Shown here piece by piece: positions 18,220 to 26,485 of a stretch of DNA of 64,000 nucleotides. Numbering within the stretch: the first letter of the stretch is position 1; every line of letters begins with the position of its first letter. The stretch comes from Streptomyces canus 299MFChir4.1. GTDB lineage: Bacteria; Actinomycetota; Actinomycetes; Streptomycetales; Streptomycetaceae. A program made the translations under genes and the position numbers. The stretch is from positions 110,857 through 174,856 of the forward strand of contig NZ_KB911598.1 in assembly GCF_000383615.1 (NCBI RefSeq), in the 5' to 3' direction. Under the pieces are notes generated by a model that was not told the origin of the DNA, did not search any database, and was given only the letters and a program-made list of their open reading frames with translations.

Positions 18220-19518
18220 TCAGGACTGCGCAGCGAGCTCGAAGGCCTGCGCGGCCGAACCGTCGCAGGTCCGCTGAGTGAGCTGGACACTGTTCGTCGC
18301 CGGTGCGGCGGCTGTCAGACACTTGCCGCTGTGCCGGGCGACGAAGTGATAGCGCCCGCTTGTCTCACGCACCGGCTGCCATTGCTGATTCGTGCCGCCG
18401 GAGTAGGCCCACAGCTGCAACGGCGCGTTGTCCGCCGTCGAGTGGTCGGTCACATCGATCACCTGAGCGGGGTTGCCGCGGGCGGTGATCTGCGTGTACC
18501 CGCTGTCGGTGCTCCGGAACCGGTACTGCTGCGCTGTCGTGCCGTTGCAGGCGTACTGCTGGATGGCCGTCCCGTTGGCGGTGGCTGCCGAACGGGCGTC
18601 CACGCACGTGCCGTTGCCGCCGTTCTGCACCGTGTACCAGGCGGTCTCCGAGATCTCGTCGCCGGTCGGTGGGGTCGTGGTGCCGCCCCCGCCCAGCCAC
18701 TTGAGCCCGTCCAGCAGGAACCGGTTCTGGCTCGCGCTGGCGAACGTGGACGAGAGCCGGGTGTTGGTCGTGTAGTTCATCGCGTTGTGGCCGAAGTTCG
18801 CGTACAGCATCCTGTACTTCGTGTTGGTCCACAGGATCGGGTAATAGCCGCTGTACCAGGACTGGTTGGGGTCGGTGCCGACCGGGAAGCTGCTGGGGTC
18901 GATCGATGCCAGGATCTTGATGTCCGGGTTCTGCCGCAGATCCTTGGACCAGTTGTACCACTCGCTGACCGACGAGGTGAACGTGGTCGGCAGGTTCACG
19001 GTGGCCGGGTTCGTGTGGTCCTCCACCTTCAGGGTCACCCCCGTCGGCCCCCAGGTGTTGGACGCGAAGTTGCCCGAGCCCAGGAAGGTGTTGTGGTACC
19101 AGGACCAGCTTGCCGCGTCGGTCGTGAACGCCGAGACATGGAAGCCCATGAAGCCGCCCCCACCCCTCATGTACGCCTCGAAACCCGAGCGTTGGGCGGA
19201 TGTCTGCGGCAGATCATCCAGGAACAGGACGACTTGATAGGCGTTGACCCCGCCGTTGGCGAGCAGGTCCCAGTTGGTACTGGCCGTGTAGGTGAATCCG
19301 TTGGCGGCCGCCTGCTGCGGGAACCAGACGTTCGCCTCCTTGTCGAAGTCGATGTGCGCCGCGTCATAGGTGCCGCTGTAAAGGGCGAGGACCTTGAACG
19401 GGGTCGCGGCGGTGCTCGCCTGTGCGACGGGTGGTACGGCCGCGAGGCCCAGCAGCGTGGCCAGCAGGAGCAGGACCCGCAGGAGCGCTCGGGTGGAGCG
19501 GGATCGCACGGTTCTCAT
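18220..19518 (-). CDS. Secreted ThuA-domain protein with ricin-type lectin domain
   Basis: 432 residues from ATG 19518. A signal peptide (LLRVLLLLATLLGLAAVPPVAQA) precedes a ThuA-like domain (residues about 40-270: KVLALYSGTYDAAHI, GGVNAYQVVLFLDDLPQT, GGGFMGFHVSAF, HNAMNYT). After a Gly/Thr/Pro linker, residues about 300-432 form a ricin B/CBM13 trefoil with QxW repeats (NGTAIQQYACNGTTAQQYRF, PLQLWAYSGGTNQQW, VQLTQRTCDGSAAQAF). ThuA domains are class-I-glutaminase-like and linked to sugar metabolism; a secreted lectin fusion suggests action on an extracellular glycan. Confidence 0.88.
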   Translation of the reverse strand: MRTVRSRSTRALLRVLLLLATLLGLAAVPPVAQASTAATPFKVLALYSGTYDAAHIDFDKEANVWFPQQAAANGFTYTASTNWDLLANGGVNAYQVVLFLDDLPQTSAQRSGFEAYMRGGGGFMGFHVSAFTTDAASWSWYHNTFLGSGNFASNTWGPTGVTLKVEDHTNPATVNLPTTFTSSVSEWYNWSKDLRQNPDIKILASIDPSSFPVGTDPNQSWYSGYYPILWTNTKYRMLYANFGHNAMNYTTNTRLSSTFASASQNRFLLDGLKWLGGGGTTTPPTGDEISETAWYTVQNGGNGTCVDARSAATANGTAIQQYACNGTTAQQYRFRSTDSGYTQITARGNPAQVIDVTDHSTADNAPLQLWAYSGGTNQQWQPVRETSGRYHFVARHSGKCLTAAAPATNSVQLTQRTCDGSAAQAFELAAQS

Positions 19519-19735
19519 CTTCTGGTCGATCCTTTCCGTGTGGTCTAAGGGCAGTTGCTCAGGGGGAGGCGGCTGCCGTGGTTGGACGGCTCGCCGATGT
19601 CCGGTTGCTGTTGACCTGGTGGCAGCCGCCGCCATGGGCGCTTCCGGCAGGGGAGGGCGGCTGGTCGGTCCGCACGGTCGAAGCAGGGATGCGCCCGTGG
19701 TGGGGGAGTCGGGGTTCGGGTGCGGAGTGCGTACG

Positions 19736-20300
19736 TCAGCCGGTGTACCGGGCGAAGATGCTGGTGAACTGCCAGTTGCTCTGACTCACGCCCGAGCAGG
19801 TGTCGTCGCTCGGGTAGGCACCCGGGCAGGGGCGGTCACGGTTCGCGGACCAGAACGTCAACCGTGCCAGGTGATGGGCCTGCGCGTAGCTGAGGATGGT
19901 CTGGAAGTCGGCGGGGGTGACGGTCTCGTTGTCGTCGGTGATGCCGTTCATCGACGAGATGCCCATGGCGCGGTAGGCCGCGTCGTCGCTGTAGCCGTAC
20001 GCGTTCTTCAGCGCGGTCTTCAGCCCCTCGGCCGCCCGCTGGGTGAGAGTGCCCATGTTCTGTCCCGCGCCGCCGAAGTCGAACGGCATGATCGTCCACG
20101 CGTCCACGGTCAGCCCGGACGAGGCGGCCCGGTTGATCAGACTCGTGTCAGGACCGCTCTGCCCGGTGCCGATGGTGACGTACACCTTGAGGCCCGGGTT
20201 GCTGGCCTTGACGGTCTTGAGCGCGTCCACGGTCCGTTGCTGCACCGTGCCGTTGCTGTCCGAGGTCACCACCCGCAAGGGTGAGTCGGACGCGGTGGTC
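19736..20300 (-). pseudogene. GH18 chitinase-like C-terminal fragment
   Basis: About 185 residues in one intact frame: NPGLKVYVTIGTG, LTVDAWTIMPFDFGGA, MGTLTQRAAEGLKTALKNAY, MGISSMNGITDDNE, ARLTFWSANRDRPCPG. This is the second half of a GH18-type barrel as found in secreted streptomycete chitinase-like proteins; the N-terminal half with the signal peptide and catalytic DxxDxDxE is missing. The break falls at about 20295, exactly where an oppositely oriented MDR gene, also lacking its 5' end, begins. No start codon with a ribosome binding site is seen. Confidence 0.7.
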
Positions 20301-21115
20301 ACCTACCCACGCGTCCCCGGCATCGAGGGAGTCGGCGTGATCGACGAGGCCGACGAGGACAGCGGGCTGCGGCCGGGCCGGCAGGTGGCCACGATGATGG
20401 GCGGTATGGGCCGCGCGTACGACGGCGCGTACGCCCAGTACGTGACCGTCCCGCGGCGCAGGTCATCCCGTTCGAGAGCGACCTGCCGTGGGATGTGGTC
20501 GGCGCGCTGCCGGAGATGTTCCAGACCGCGTACGGTTCCCTGTCCCGCGGTCTGGACCTCAAGGCCGGGCAGACGCCGCTGATCCGCGGTGGCACCTCCA
20601 CGGTCGGGCTGAGCGCGGCGGCGAGCGCGAAGGATCTCGGAGCCACCGTGCTGTCCACCACCCGCAGCCGGGAGAGGGCGGGGGAACTGCGGGCCGCGGG
20701 CGCCGACCATCCCCTCGTCGACGACGGCACCCTCGCCGACCAGGTGCGCGAACTGATCCCGGACGGTGTCGACGCCGCACTGGAACTGGTGGGCTGCTCG
20801 GTCCTCGCCGACACCCTCCGCGCCGTCCGCCGGCACAGCACGGTCTGCTTCACCGGAGCCCTGGCGGGCCAGTGGGCGATCCCCGACTTCAGCCCGTTCA
20901 TGATCCCGGGCGGGGTGCGGCTGACGTCCTACGGCGGTCAGGCCGCCGACCTCCCGGCCGACGTCTTCGCCCACCAGCTCCAGGCCATCGCCGCAGGGCG
21001 CCTCAACGTCCCGGTCGCGAAGGTCTACCACGGCCTGGAACAAGTCCGTGAGGCCCAGGCCGGCCTGGAGTCCGGCACCACGCCGGGCAAGCACGTCGTC
21101 GTCCTGGACGACTGA
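20297..21115 (+). pseudogene. MDR quinone/alcohol oxidoreductase, 5'-truncated and frameshifted
   Basis: The fragment begins inside the GroES-like domain (TYPRVPGIEGVGVIDEADED, GAYAQYVTVP), then a one-base loss near 20453 shifts the frame, which resumes as QVIPFESDLPWDVVGALPEM, AGQTPLIRGGTSTVGLSAAA and continues to the natural end (PGKHVVVLDD). The NADPH loop is present (RGGTSTVGLSAA, with Gly pattern altered). About 55 N-terminal residues are lost at the junction with the GH18 fragment. Confidence 0.75.
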
Positions 21116-21139
21116 GACCCGGGCAACCGAGAAACGACC

Positions 21140-21512
21140 ACCGACCACGAGGTCAGCTACTTCGACCCGATGGTCAAGGAACTGGTCGTGGGACGCGACA
21201 ACGTCATCGCGCACATCGACCCGCGCTGGCAGCCCGGCAACTTCGAGAAGAACGTCGAAGCCGTGGCCCGACTCGGCGACCTGGCAGCAACCAAGGGCAT
21301 CACCGTCTCCCAGCCGGCCTTGGCCTGGCTGCTGGCCAGGGCGAGACATCGTCCCGATCCCGGGCACCCGGAGCGCAGCCCGCATGGAGGGAAACGCCCA
21401 CGCGGCCGACGTCACCCTCACCGAGGCCGATCTCGGCGCGATCCACGAGATCCTCCCGAATAGCGGATTCGGCGCCCGCTACGCCGAAGAGCATGTCCCC
21501 AACTGGGTCTGA
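21140..21512 (+). pseudogene. SnoaL-like scrap joined to an aldo/keto reductase C-terminus, frameshifted
   Basis: The first 90 bp encode VSYFDPMVKELVVGRDNVIA, reminiscent of a SnoaL/DUF4440 start. From about 21230 the frame reads NFEKNVEAVARLGDLAATKG and ITVSQPALAWLLA, an aldo/keto reductase C-terminus, which after a frameshift near 21335 continues as DIVPIPGTRSAARMEGNAHA and LTEADLGAIHEI to a stop at 21512. At least two genes have been fused and broken here. Confidence 0.65.
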
Positions 21513-21610
21513 CCCAGCCCGAACGGGCCTCCGAGTCGATCAGGAGTCCCGCGGCATGAGCCCCCGTCGCCCGGACGATCAGGGGGCCTCGGGCCGACGC
21601 CGCGCTCCGC

Positions 21611-21722
21611 TCACGGGTGGGTCGTGGTGTCGCGGGCCGCGTAGGCGGCCGGGGTGAGGCCGGTGCGGTCGCGGAAGAAGCGGCCGAAGTTCGCGGGATC
21701 GCTGAAACCGAGGGCAGCAGGG
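21611..21722 (-). pseudogene. AraC-family regulator, last ~36 residues
   Basis: On the minus strand the DNA reads ALGFSDPANFGRFFRDRTGL and TPAAYAARDTTTHP before a stop at 21611, which is the second HTH of an AraC/XylS regulator. Everything 5' of it is missing, and the sequence stops at about 21722 where an oppositely oriented, 5'-truncated aldo/keto reductase begins. Confidence 0.7.
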
Positions 21723-21723
21723 C

Positions 21724-22119
21724 CTGATCCGGCACCTCGGAGTGAGTAACGCGACGGCGGAACAGGTCGCCGAGGCGCAGGCGATCGCGCCGATCGTGTC
21801 CGTGCAGAACATGTACAACCTCGTCTACCGGCAGGACGACGAGCTCATCGACGAACTCGCCGGCAACGGCATCGCCTACGTGCCTCTCTTCCCGTTGGGC
21901 GGCTTCACCCCGCTGCAGGCCACGGCGCTCTCCGCTGTGGCCACCCGGCTGGAGGCGACGCCGATGTCGGTCGCCCTGGCCTGGTTGCTGCGGCGCTCGC
22001 CGAACATCCTGCTCATCCCCGGCACCTCGTCGGTGGCGCACCTGCGCGAGAACATCACCGGCGCGGGACTCGCGCTCTCCGACGACGACCTCGCCGAGTT
22101 GGACAAGATCGGCCATTAG
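21724..22119 (+). pseudogene. Aldo/keto reductase, C-terminal half
   Basis: The frame enters inside the barrel with IRHLGVSNATAEQVAEAQAI, continues VSVQNMYNLVYRQDDELID and ATPMSVALAWLLRRSPNILL, and ends normally (DDDLAELDKIGH) at 22119. The N-terminal half with the catalytic Asp, Tyr, Lys and His is absent. An in-frame GTG at 21742 has no ribosome binding site. Its broken end abuts the AraC remnant. Confidence 0.75.
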
Positions 22120-22296
22120 CAGGACACCGCCCGGCCCCGCGCAAGACGAAGGGGCAGTGGCGGGGTGACACGGGCCCCACGCGCCGTTGCTCGCTGCGGC
22201 AGCCGGCCATCGGGAATGACGCGCAGGACGGCCTTGTTACCACCATTGCATGACATGACCGAGTCAAAGTACTCGGTGGTGGTGGAAGGAGTCCTC

Positions 22297-22461
22297 ATGG
22301 CACGCAGCACCACGCGGCCCGTCGTCACGCTCAGGTCGACGGCCGGCACCCACGTCACCTACGTGACGCGCAAGAACCGTCTGACCAACCCCGACCGGCT
22401 GATCGTGCGCAAGTACGACCCGGTGGCCGGCAAGCACGTTCTGTTCCGCGAGGAACGATGA
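22297..22461 (+). CDS. rpmG: 50S ribosomal protein L33, cysteine-free paralogue
   Basis: 54 residues: MARSTTRPVVTLRSTAGTHV and TYVTRKNRLTNPDRLIVRKY are typical L33. It has no cysteines, so it is the zinc-independent (C-) form that can replace the zinc-binding paralogue on ribosomes. ATG 22297 has GGAAGGAG upstream. It starts a three-gene cluster of small ribosomal proteins with 46-47 bp gaps. In other streptomycetes such clusters are zinc-repressed by Zur; I did not find a clear Zur box, but an ACCGAG/CTCGGT inverted repeat lies at 22258-22277 in the 5' region. Confidence 0.95.
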   Translation: MARSTTRPVVTLRSTAGTHVTYVTRKNRLTNPDRLIVRKYDPVAGKHVLFREER

Positions 22462-22507
22462 CACCCGCCTCGGTCGTCGACCGAGGCTTCGCAAGGAGGC
22501 ACCACCC

Positions 22508-22768
22508 ATGAGGTCCGGCATTCACCCCGTCTCCCGCCCCGTCGTCTTCCGCGACCGTGCGGCGGGCTTCCAACTGCTCACCCGCTCCACCCTCGATGCA
22601 CAGCGCACGGTGGAGTGGGAGGACGGCAGCACGTACCCGGTCGTCGACGTGGACATCTCGTCCGCGAGTCACCCCTTCTACACCGGTACTTCGCGGGTCG
22701 TGGACACCGCGGGCCGAGTGGAGCGCTTCGAGCGCCGCTACGGCCGTACCGCTGCCGTCCGTCCCTGA
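22508..22768 (+). CDS. rpmE2: 50S ribosomal protein L31 type B, cysteine-free
   Basis: 86 residues: MRSGIHPVSRPVVFRDRAAG, DISSASHPFYTGTSRVVDTA and RVERFERRYGR fit type B L31. No CxxC pair is present, so it needs no zinc. The ribosome binding site AAGGAGG lies just upstream. It is second in the rpmG-rpmE2-rpmJ cluster, which suggests use when zinc is scarce or in a particular growth phase. Confidence 0.95.
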   Translation: MRSGIHPVSRPVVFRDRAAGFQLLTRSTLDAQRTVEWEDGSTYPVVDVDISSASHPFYTGTSRVVDTAGRVERFERRYGRTAAVRP

Positions 22769-22814
22769 CGGCCCGAGCCGTCTGACCCCTGCAAGGCCCG
22801 GCAAGGAGGCCGCT

Positions 22815-22937
22815 ATGAAGGTACGCAAGTCACTGCGCTCGCTGAAGGCCAAACCCGGCGCTCAGGTGGTGCGCAGGCGTGGCGTGACGTTTGTGATCAA
22901 CAAGAAGGGCCCCCGCTTCAAGGCCCGCCAAGGCTGA
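22815..22937 (+). CDS. rpmJ: 50S ribosomal protein L36, cysteine-free paralogue
   Basis: 40 residues: MKVRKSLRSLKAKPGAQVVR and RGVTFVINKKGPRFKARQG. The three Cys and one His that bind zinc in the standard form are absent. GCAAGGAGG lies eight bases before the ATG. Last gene of the cluster; a strong hairpin follows 21 bp after the stop. Confidence 0.94.
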   Translation: MKVRKSLRSLKAKPGAQVVRRRGVTFVINKKGPRFKARQG

Positions 22938-22958
22938 CGCCACCGCGCAGCACCTCAA

Positions 22959-22990
22959 CGGCCCGGCACCGCACTCGTGGTGCCGGGCCG
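22959..22990 (+). terminator. Terminator of the ribosomal protein cluster
   Basis: CGGCCCGGCACC (22959-22970), eight-base loop, GGTGCCGGGCCG (22979-22990): a perfect 12-bp stem right after rpmJ. Confidence 0.8.
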
Positions 22991-23144
22991 CTTCCGGATG
23001 TGCAGTCAGCGAGGATGGATGCCCCTCAGTCGTCGATCTGTCGGAGCACCGGCGGTCTTCTGCGCAGGTACGGTCAGGTCTGGATGCCGCTCGCCAGGCG
23101 GCGACGGCAAGTAGCCCGCGGTTGGGGCCGTTCGCGATGCGCGC

Positions 23145-24116
23145 TCAGGGCTCGTCCGTCACGGCGGCAGTGAAACGCGTGGCGAGCACCCGCACTGCCG
23201 CGCGCAGTTCCTGCCCGCCCTCGACACGGAAGGCGAGCGGCAGCTGCGCCAGCCACTCCTGCGCGTACATCGTCGGATTCCTCGTGCTGCCGACGAGCAC
23301 GCACCCGTCTCCCGACGGTTCGAGCCGTCCCATGGGCGGGCGGATCGACGGGAGCACCTCGGCCATCGGGGCGTCGAACACGACCCGCGTGGGAAACGCC
23401 CACCCCTGGCCCAGGTTCTCCTCCAGCGCCGCCACCGGGTCGAGGCCGTCGGGCATCTCGAAGCGGTGGGCGGTCTCCCGGACCGCGCGGACCCGGTCGA
23501 TCCGGTAGGTGCGGATCGCGTCCGCGCGGTGCGAGTGACACAGGAGGTACCAGCGGCCGTAGCGGACGACGACCGCCCAGGGATCCACTTCCGCCTCCCA
23601 CTCGTTGCCGGACTCGCTGCGGTACGTGACCAGCACGCGGCGTCGCATCGCACTCGCCGCGACGAGCGTGCTCGTGAGGGCGGGATCCGCACGGGACGCG
23701 TGACGGTCGGGCGCCGCCGACGCGTGCTCGCGCAGGGCGGCCGCCTGCCGGCCGACGCTCTCGGGCAGCGCCCGGATGACCTTGCCCAGTGCGGTGCCGA
23801 CGAGGTCGTCGGCATCGGGGTCGGCGGCCGCGGGCTGACCGTCGAGGACCGCCATGACCAGGCCCAGCGCCTCGGGCTCCGTGAAGACGACCGGCGGTAG
23901 CCGAGCCCCGCGCCCCAGTCGGTACCCGCCGTAGGGGCCCCGGGTCGAGTGAACCGGGATGCCCGCCTCGCGGAGGATGCCGACGTAGCGGCGCGCGGCC
24001 CGCTCCGTGACACCCAGGGAGGCGGCAAGCTCTTCGGCCGTCACTCCCGCGGTACGGGACTGGAGGATCTCAAGGGTGCGCAGGGCTCGCGCGGTGGGAC
24101 TGAGCTCGGTCGGCAC
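23145..24116 (-). CDS. YafY-type HTH/WYL-domain transcriptional regulator
   Basis: 323 residues. The N-terminal HTH (RTLEILQSRTAGVTAEELAA, LGVTERAARRYVGILREAGI) is followed by a WYL domain (residues about 140-230: RRVLVTYRSESGNEWEAEVD, PWAVVVRYGRWYLLCHSHRA, DAIRTYRIDRVRAV) and a C-terminal extension. WYL domains sense ligands, often nucleic acid or small molecules. The start is GTG 24116 with no clear ribosome binding site, so it may be leaderless. It diverges from the hydrolase-acetyltransferase pair and probably controls it. Confidence 0.87.
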   Translation of the reverse strand: MPTELSPTARALRTLEILQSRTAGVTAEELAASLGVTERAARRYVGILREAGIPVHSTRGPYGGYRLGRGARLPPVVFTEPEALGLVMAVLDGQPAAADPDADDLVGTALGKVIRALPESVGRQAAALREHASAAPDRHASRADPALTSTLVAASAMRRRVLVTYRSESGNEWEAEVDPWAVVVRYGRWYLLCHSHRADAIRTYRIDRVRAVRETAHRFEMPDGLDPVAALEENLGQGWAFPTRVVFDAPMAEVLPSIRPPMGRLEPSGDGCVLVGSTRNPTMYAQEWLAQLPLAFRVEGGQELRAAVRVLATRFTAAVTDEP

Positions 24117-24197
24117 CCGAGCAGATTAGGTGGTCACGAGATATACCGGAAGTGGATTGTCCGGAACCAGTCATAGCGTGAGGGCACCGACCTCGCG

Positions 24198-24245
24198 GCT
24201 GCACGGCTGCACGGCTGCACGGCTTCACGGCTTCACGGCTTCACG
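24198..24245. repeat. Six tandem 8-bp repeats (3 GCTGCACG + 3 GCTTCACG)
   Basis: Three perfect copies of GCTGCACG are followed by three perfect copies of GCTTCACG, 17 bp before the hydrolase ATG at 24263, inside the divergent promoter region shared with the WYL regulator. The repeat lies in the probable 5' leader, so changes in copy number would alter spacing rather than protein sequence. Confidence 0.85.
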
Positions 24246-24262
24246 GAAAAGAGAACTGATTC

Positions 24263-24949
24263 ATGGACATCCTGCTCATCGCCGGCCTGTGGCTCGACGG
24301 ATCCGCCTGGGACGACGTCGTGCCCGCGCTCGAGGAACTCGGCCATCGACCGGTGGCACTCACCCTGCCGGGTCAGGGTGACGGAGCCGGGTCCGCCACG
24401 CTGGAGGACCAGGTCGCGGCGGTGCTCGCCGCCGTGGACGCGGCGCCGGAGAAACCCATGGTGGTCGGGCATTCAGCCGCCTCCACCCTGGCCTGGCTTG
24501 CCACCGACGCGCGGCCGGAGCGGGTCGCCAAGGTGGTCCTCATCGGAGGCTTCCCATCCGCCGACGGGCAGCCGTACGCCGACTTCTTCGAGACAAAGGA
24601 CGGCGTGATGCCCTTTCCCGGCTGGGGCCCGTTCGAAGGACCGGACTCCGCCGACCTCGACGAGGAGACGCGCGGCCGCATTGCCTCGGCGGCGATCTCC
24701 GTGCCCGAGCAGGTAACCAAGGGGACGGTGCGGCTGACGGACGAGCGGAGGTTCGACGTCCCGATGCTGCTCGTGTGCCCCGAGTTCACCCCCGCCCAGG
24801 CCCGGGAATGGATCGACGCCGGTGACGCGCCCGAGGTCGCCCGCACCAGGCACCTGGACCTCGTCGACATCGACTCGGGCCACTGGCCGATGATCACCAA
24901 GCCGGTCGAACTCGCCCGACTGCTGGCCGCGGCGGCCGCCGATGTCTGA
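24263..24949 (+). CDS. Alpha/beta hydrolase
   Basis: 228 residues. The oxyanion strand (MDILLIAGLWLDGSAWDDVV), nucleophile elbow GHSAAS (Ser about residue 73), and a late His (DIDSGHWPMITKP) give a plausible Ser-Asp-His triad. The family includes salicylate-esterase-like and haloalkane-type enzymes; the substrate is unknown. The stop overlaps the ATG of the acetyltransferase by 8 bp, so both are translated together. The WYL regulator is divergent. Confidence 0.87.
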   Translation: MDILLIAGLWLDGSAWDDVVPALEELGHRPVALTLPGQGDGAGSATLEDQVAAVLAAVDAAPEKPMVVGHSAASTLAWLATDARPERVAKVVLIGGFPSADGQPYADFFETKDGVMPFPGWGPFEGPDSADLDEETRGRIASAAISVPEQVTKGTVRLTDERRFDVPMLLVCPEFTPAQAREWIDAGDAPEVARTRHLDLVDIDSGHWPMITKPVELARLLAAAAADV

Positions 24950-25520
24950 GCCCCGGCCGTTCCAGGTCCGCCCCCTGGACGCCTCCACCTGGGACGCCTT
25001 CGCCGATCTCGTCGAGCGCAACAACGGGATCTACGGCGGGTGTTGGTGCATCAGCTACCACCCGGAGTGCGGCCGCCAGGGGGGCAACCGCCGTCAGGCC
25101 AAGCAGGACCGCGTACGTACCGGCCGCGCCCACGCCGCGCTCGTCCTCGACGAGGTCGGCACCGCACAGGGGTGGTGCCAGTACGGCAGCCCCGAGGAAC
25201 TCCCCAACATCAAGCACAGGCGCGCATACGACAAGGACGCACCGCCGCGGCCGGACTGGCGGATCACCTGTGTCTACGTCGACAGGAAGCACCGCGGACG
25301 GGGCATCGCGCGGACAGCGCTGGAAGGCGCCCTCGACCAGATCGCCCAAGCCGGAGGGGGCGTCGTCGAAGCCATCTCGGAGGTGACCGACGGGCGCGAG
25401 GCGCAGGGCCGCTTCCTGTTCAGCGCGACCGTCGAACTTTTTGAGGACTTCGGATTCACGCGCGGTCGACAGGTCGGCAAGCACGCGTGGTTGGTGAGCA
25501 GGGTGGTCGATCCGGCGTGA
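24942..25520 (+). CDS. GNAT-family N-acetyltransferase
   Basis: 192 residues. The acetyl-CoA loop is seen in RITCVYVDRKHRGRGIARTA (R/Q-x-x-G-x-G/A pattern RGRGIA), followed by LEGALDQIAQAGGGVVEAIS. A Trp/Cys-rich N-terminal part (YGGCWCISYHPECGRQ) is typical of a streptomycete GNAT subgroup of unknown substrate. It overlaps the upstream hydrolase gene and ends 45 bp before the convergent DUF1684 gene. Confidence 0.87.
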   Translation: MSEPRPFQVRPLDASTWDAFADLVERNNGIYGGCWCISYHPECGRQGGNRRQAKQDRVRTGRAHAALVLDEVGTAQGWCQYGSPEELPNIKHRRAYDKDAPPRPDWRITCVYVDRKHRGRGIARTALEGALDQIAQAGGGVVEAISEVTDGREAQGRFLFSATVELFEDFGFTRGRQVGKHAWLVSRVVDPA

Positions 25521-25564
25521 GTCGAGACGCCCCCCGAGGGGCAACCGAGCCGCATCAGGCGGGC

Positions 25565-26389
25565 TCAGGAACCGCCGCGCTCGCGGGGGATCTTGAGGCC
25601 GGCCTCGATCGCCACCGGCAGCCGGTTCTCGGCGGGGGGCAGCGGGCAGGTGGCCAGGTCCGTGTAGGCGCACGGCAGGTTCGCGGCGCGGTTGAAGTCC
25701 AGGACGACCGTGCCGTCGGTGCCGGTCGGTTCCACGGCGAGGGCCCGGTTGGCGGCGTAGGTGGTGACCCCGGAGGTCTCGTCGGTGAACAGCACCATCA
25801 GTCGGCCCGCACCAGGGCCGGGGAACGCGGTCAGGGACAGCTGACGCCCGTCCAGCTCGAACTCGATCCTGCCCGGAGCGTCGTACACATGCTCAAGCCC
25901 TTCTACGGCGGCGCCCACGGTGGTCGGTCGGGGCGTGTCGAAGGGGAGGTAGCGGCCCGTCACCGCCCAGCGCGGGTCGGGGGCGTAGGCGGGCGTTCCG
26001 GTGAAGGCCGTGCGCAGCGGTGCGTCCGGGTGCCGGGGGCGCACGATGTCGTTGCCGCCGCGCTTGGCGACCTCGATGACGGCGTCTCCCCAGACGGCGT
26101 CGACGCCGCCCCGCTCGGCAAGCACGCCGAAGCGGTGTTCACCGCGCACCGGCGTTCCGTCGACGACCAGTTCCTCGCCGTCGTCGAGGTCGACGACCAC
26201 TCCGTCAGGGCCGGTGTGCCACGCACCGGGCGCGTCCGGGAAGCGCTGGGGCCGGTCGTCGAGCCAGTGCAGGCCGGTGATCGCCAGGAATCCGTGCGGG
26301 CCGGCGAGCCGGGCCTCCTGGGCGCGGTACCACTCCAGCCAGTTCTCGGTGAAGGCATGGAAGTCGGTCGTGGTGGCCTCTGTGGTCAT
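25565..26389 (-). CDS. DUF1684 domain protein
   Basis: 274 residues with the family's hallmarks: ENWLEWYRAQEARLAGPHGF, LAITGLHWLDD, VDLDDGEELVVDG, GRYLPFDTPRPTTVGAAVEG, and near the end DFNRAANLPCAYTDLATCPL with PPAENRLPVAIEAGLK. The family is widespread in actinobacteria and its function is unknown; the conserved Asn/Pro/Cys/Asp cluster near the C-terminus suggests an active site. AAGGAG lies before ATG 26389, followed upstream by a short tandem repeat. Confidence 0.88.
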   Translation of the reverse strand: MTTEATTTDFHAFTENWLEWYRAQEARLAGPHGFLAITGLHWLDDRPQRFPDAPGAWHTGPDGVVVDLDDGEELVVDGTPVRGEHRFGVLAERGGVDAVWGDAVIEVAKRGGNDIVRPRHPDAPLRTAFTGTPAYAPDPRWAVTGRYLPFDTPRPTTVGAAVEGLEHVYDAPGRIEFELDGRQLSLTAFPGPGAGRLMVLFTDETSGVTTYAANRALAVEPTGTDGTVVLDFNRAANLPCAYTDLATCPLPPAENRLPVAIEAGLKIPRERGGS

Positions 26390-26401
26390 GGGTTCTCCTT
26401 C

Positions 26402-26446
26402 GTTACGGGGGTTACGGGGGTTACGGGGGTTACGGGGTTACGGGGG
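26402..26446. repeat. Five ~9-bp tandem repeats (GTTACGGGG)
   Basis: GTTACGGGG is repeated four times in perfect phase (26402-26437) with a fifth variant copy ending at 26446. It lies between the LLM oxidoreductase stop (26486) and the DUF1684 start (26389), both on the minus strand. Confidence 0.8.
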
Positions 26447-26485
26447 TGCAGGGGGCCGGGCGGGCCGTCGGCTCGACCGGCGTGC

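Noticed and set aside
22120..22296. Zur box before rpmG
   Set aside because: No convincing TGAAAATNATTTTCA-like palindrome found by eye.
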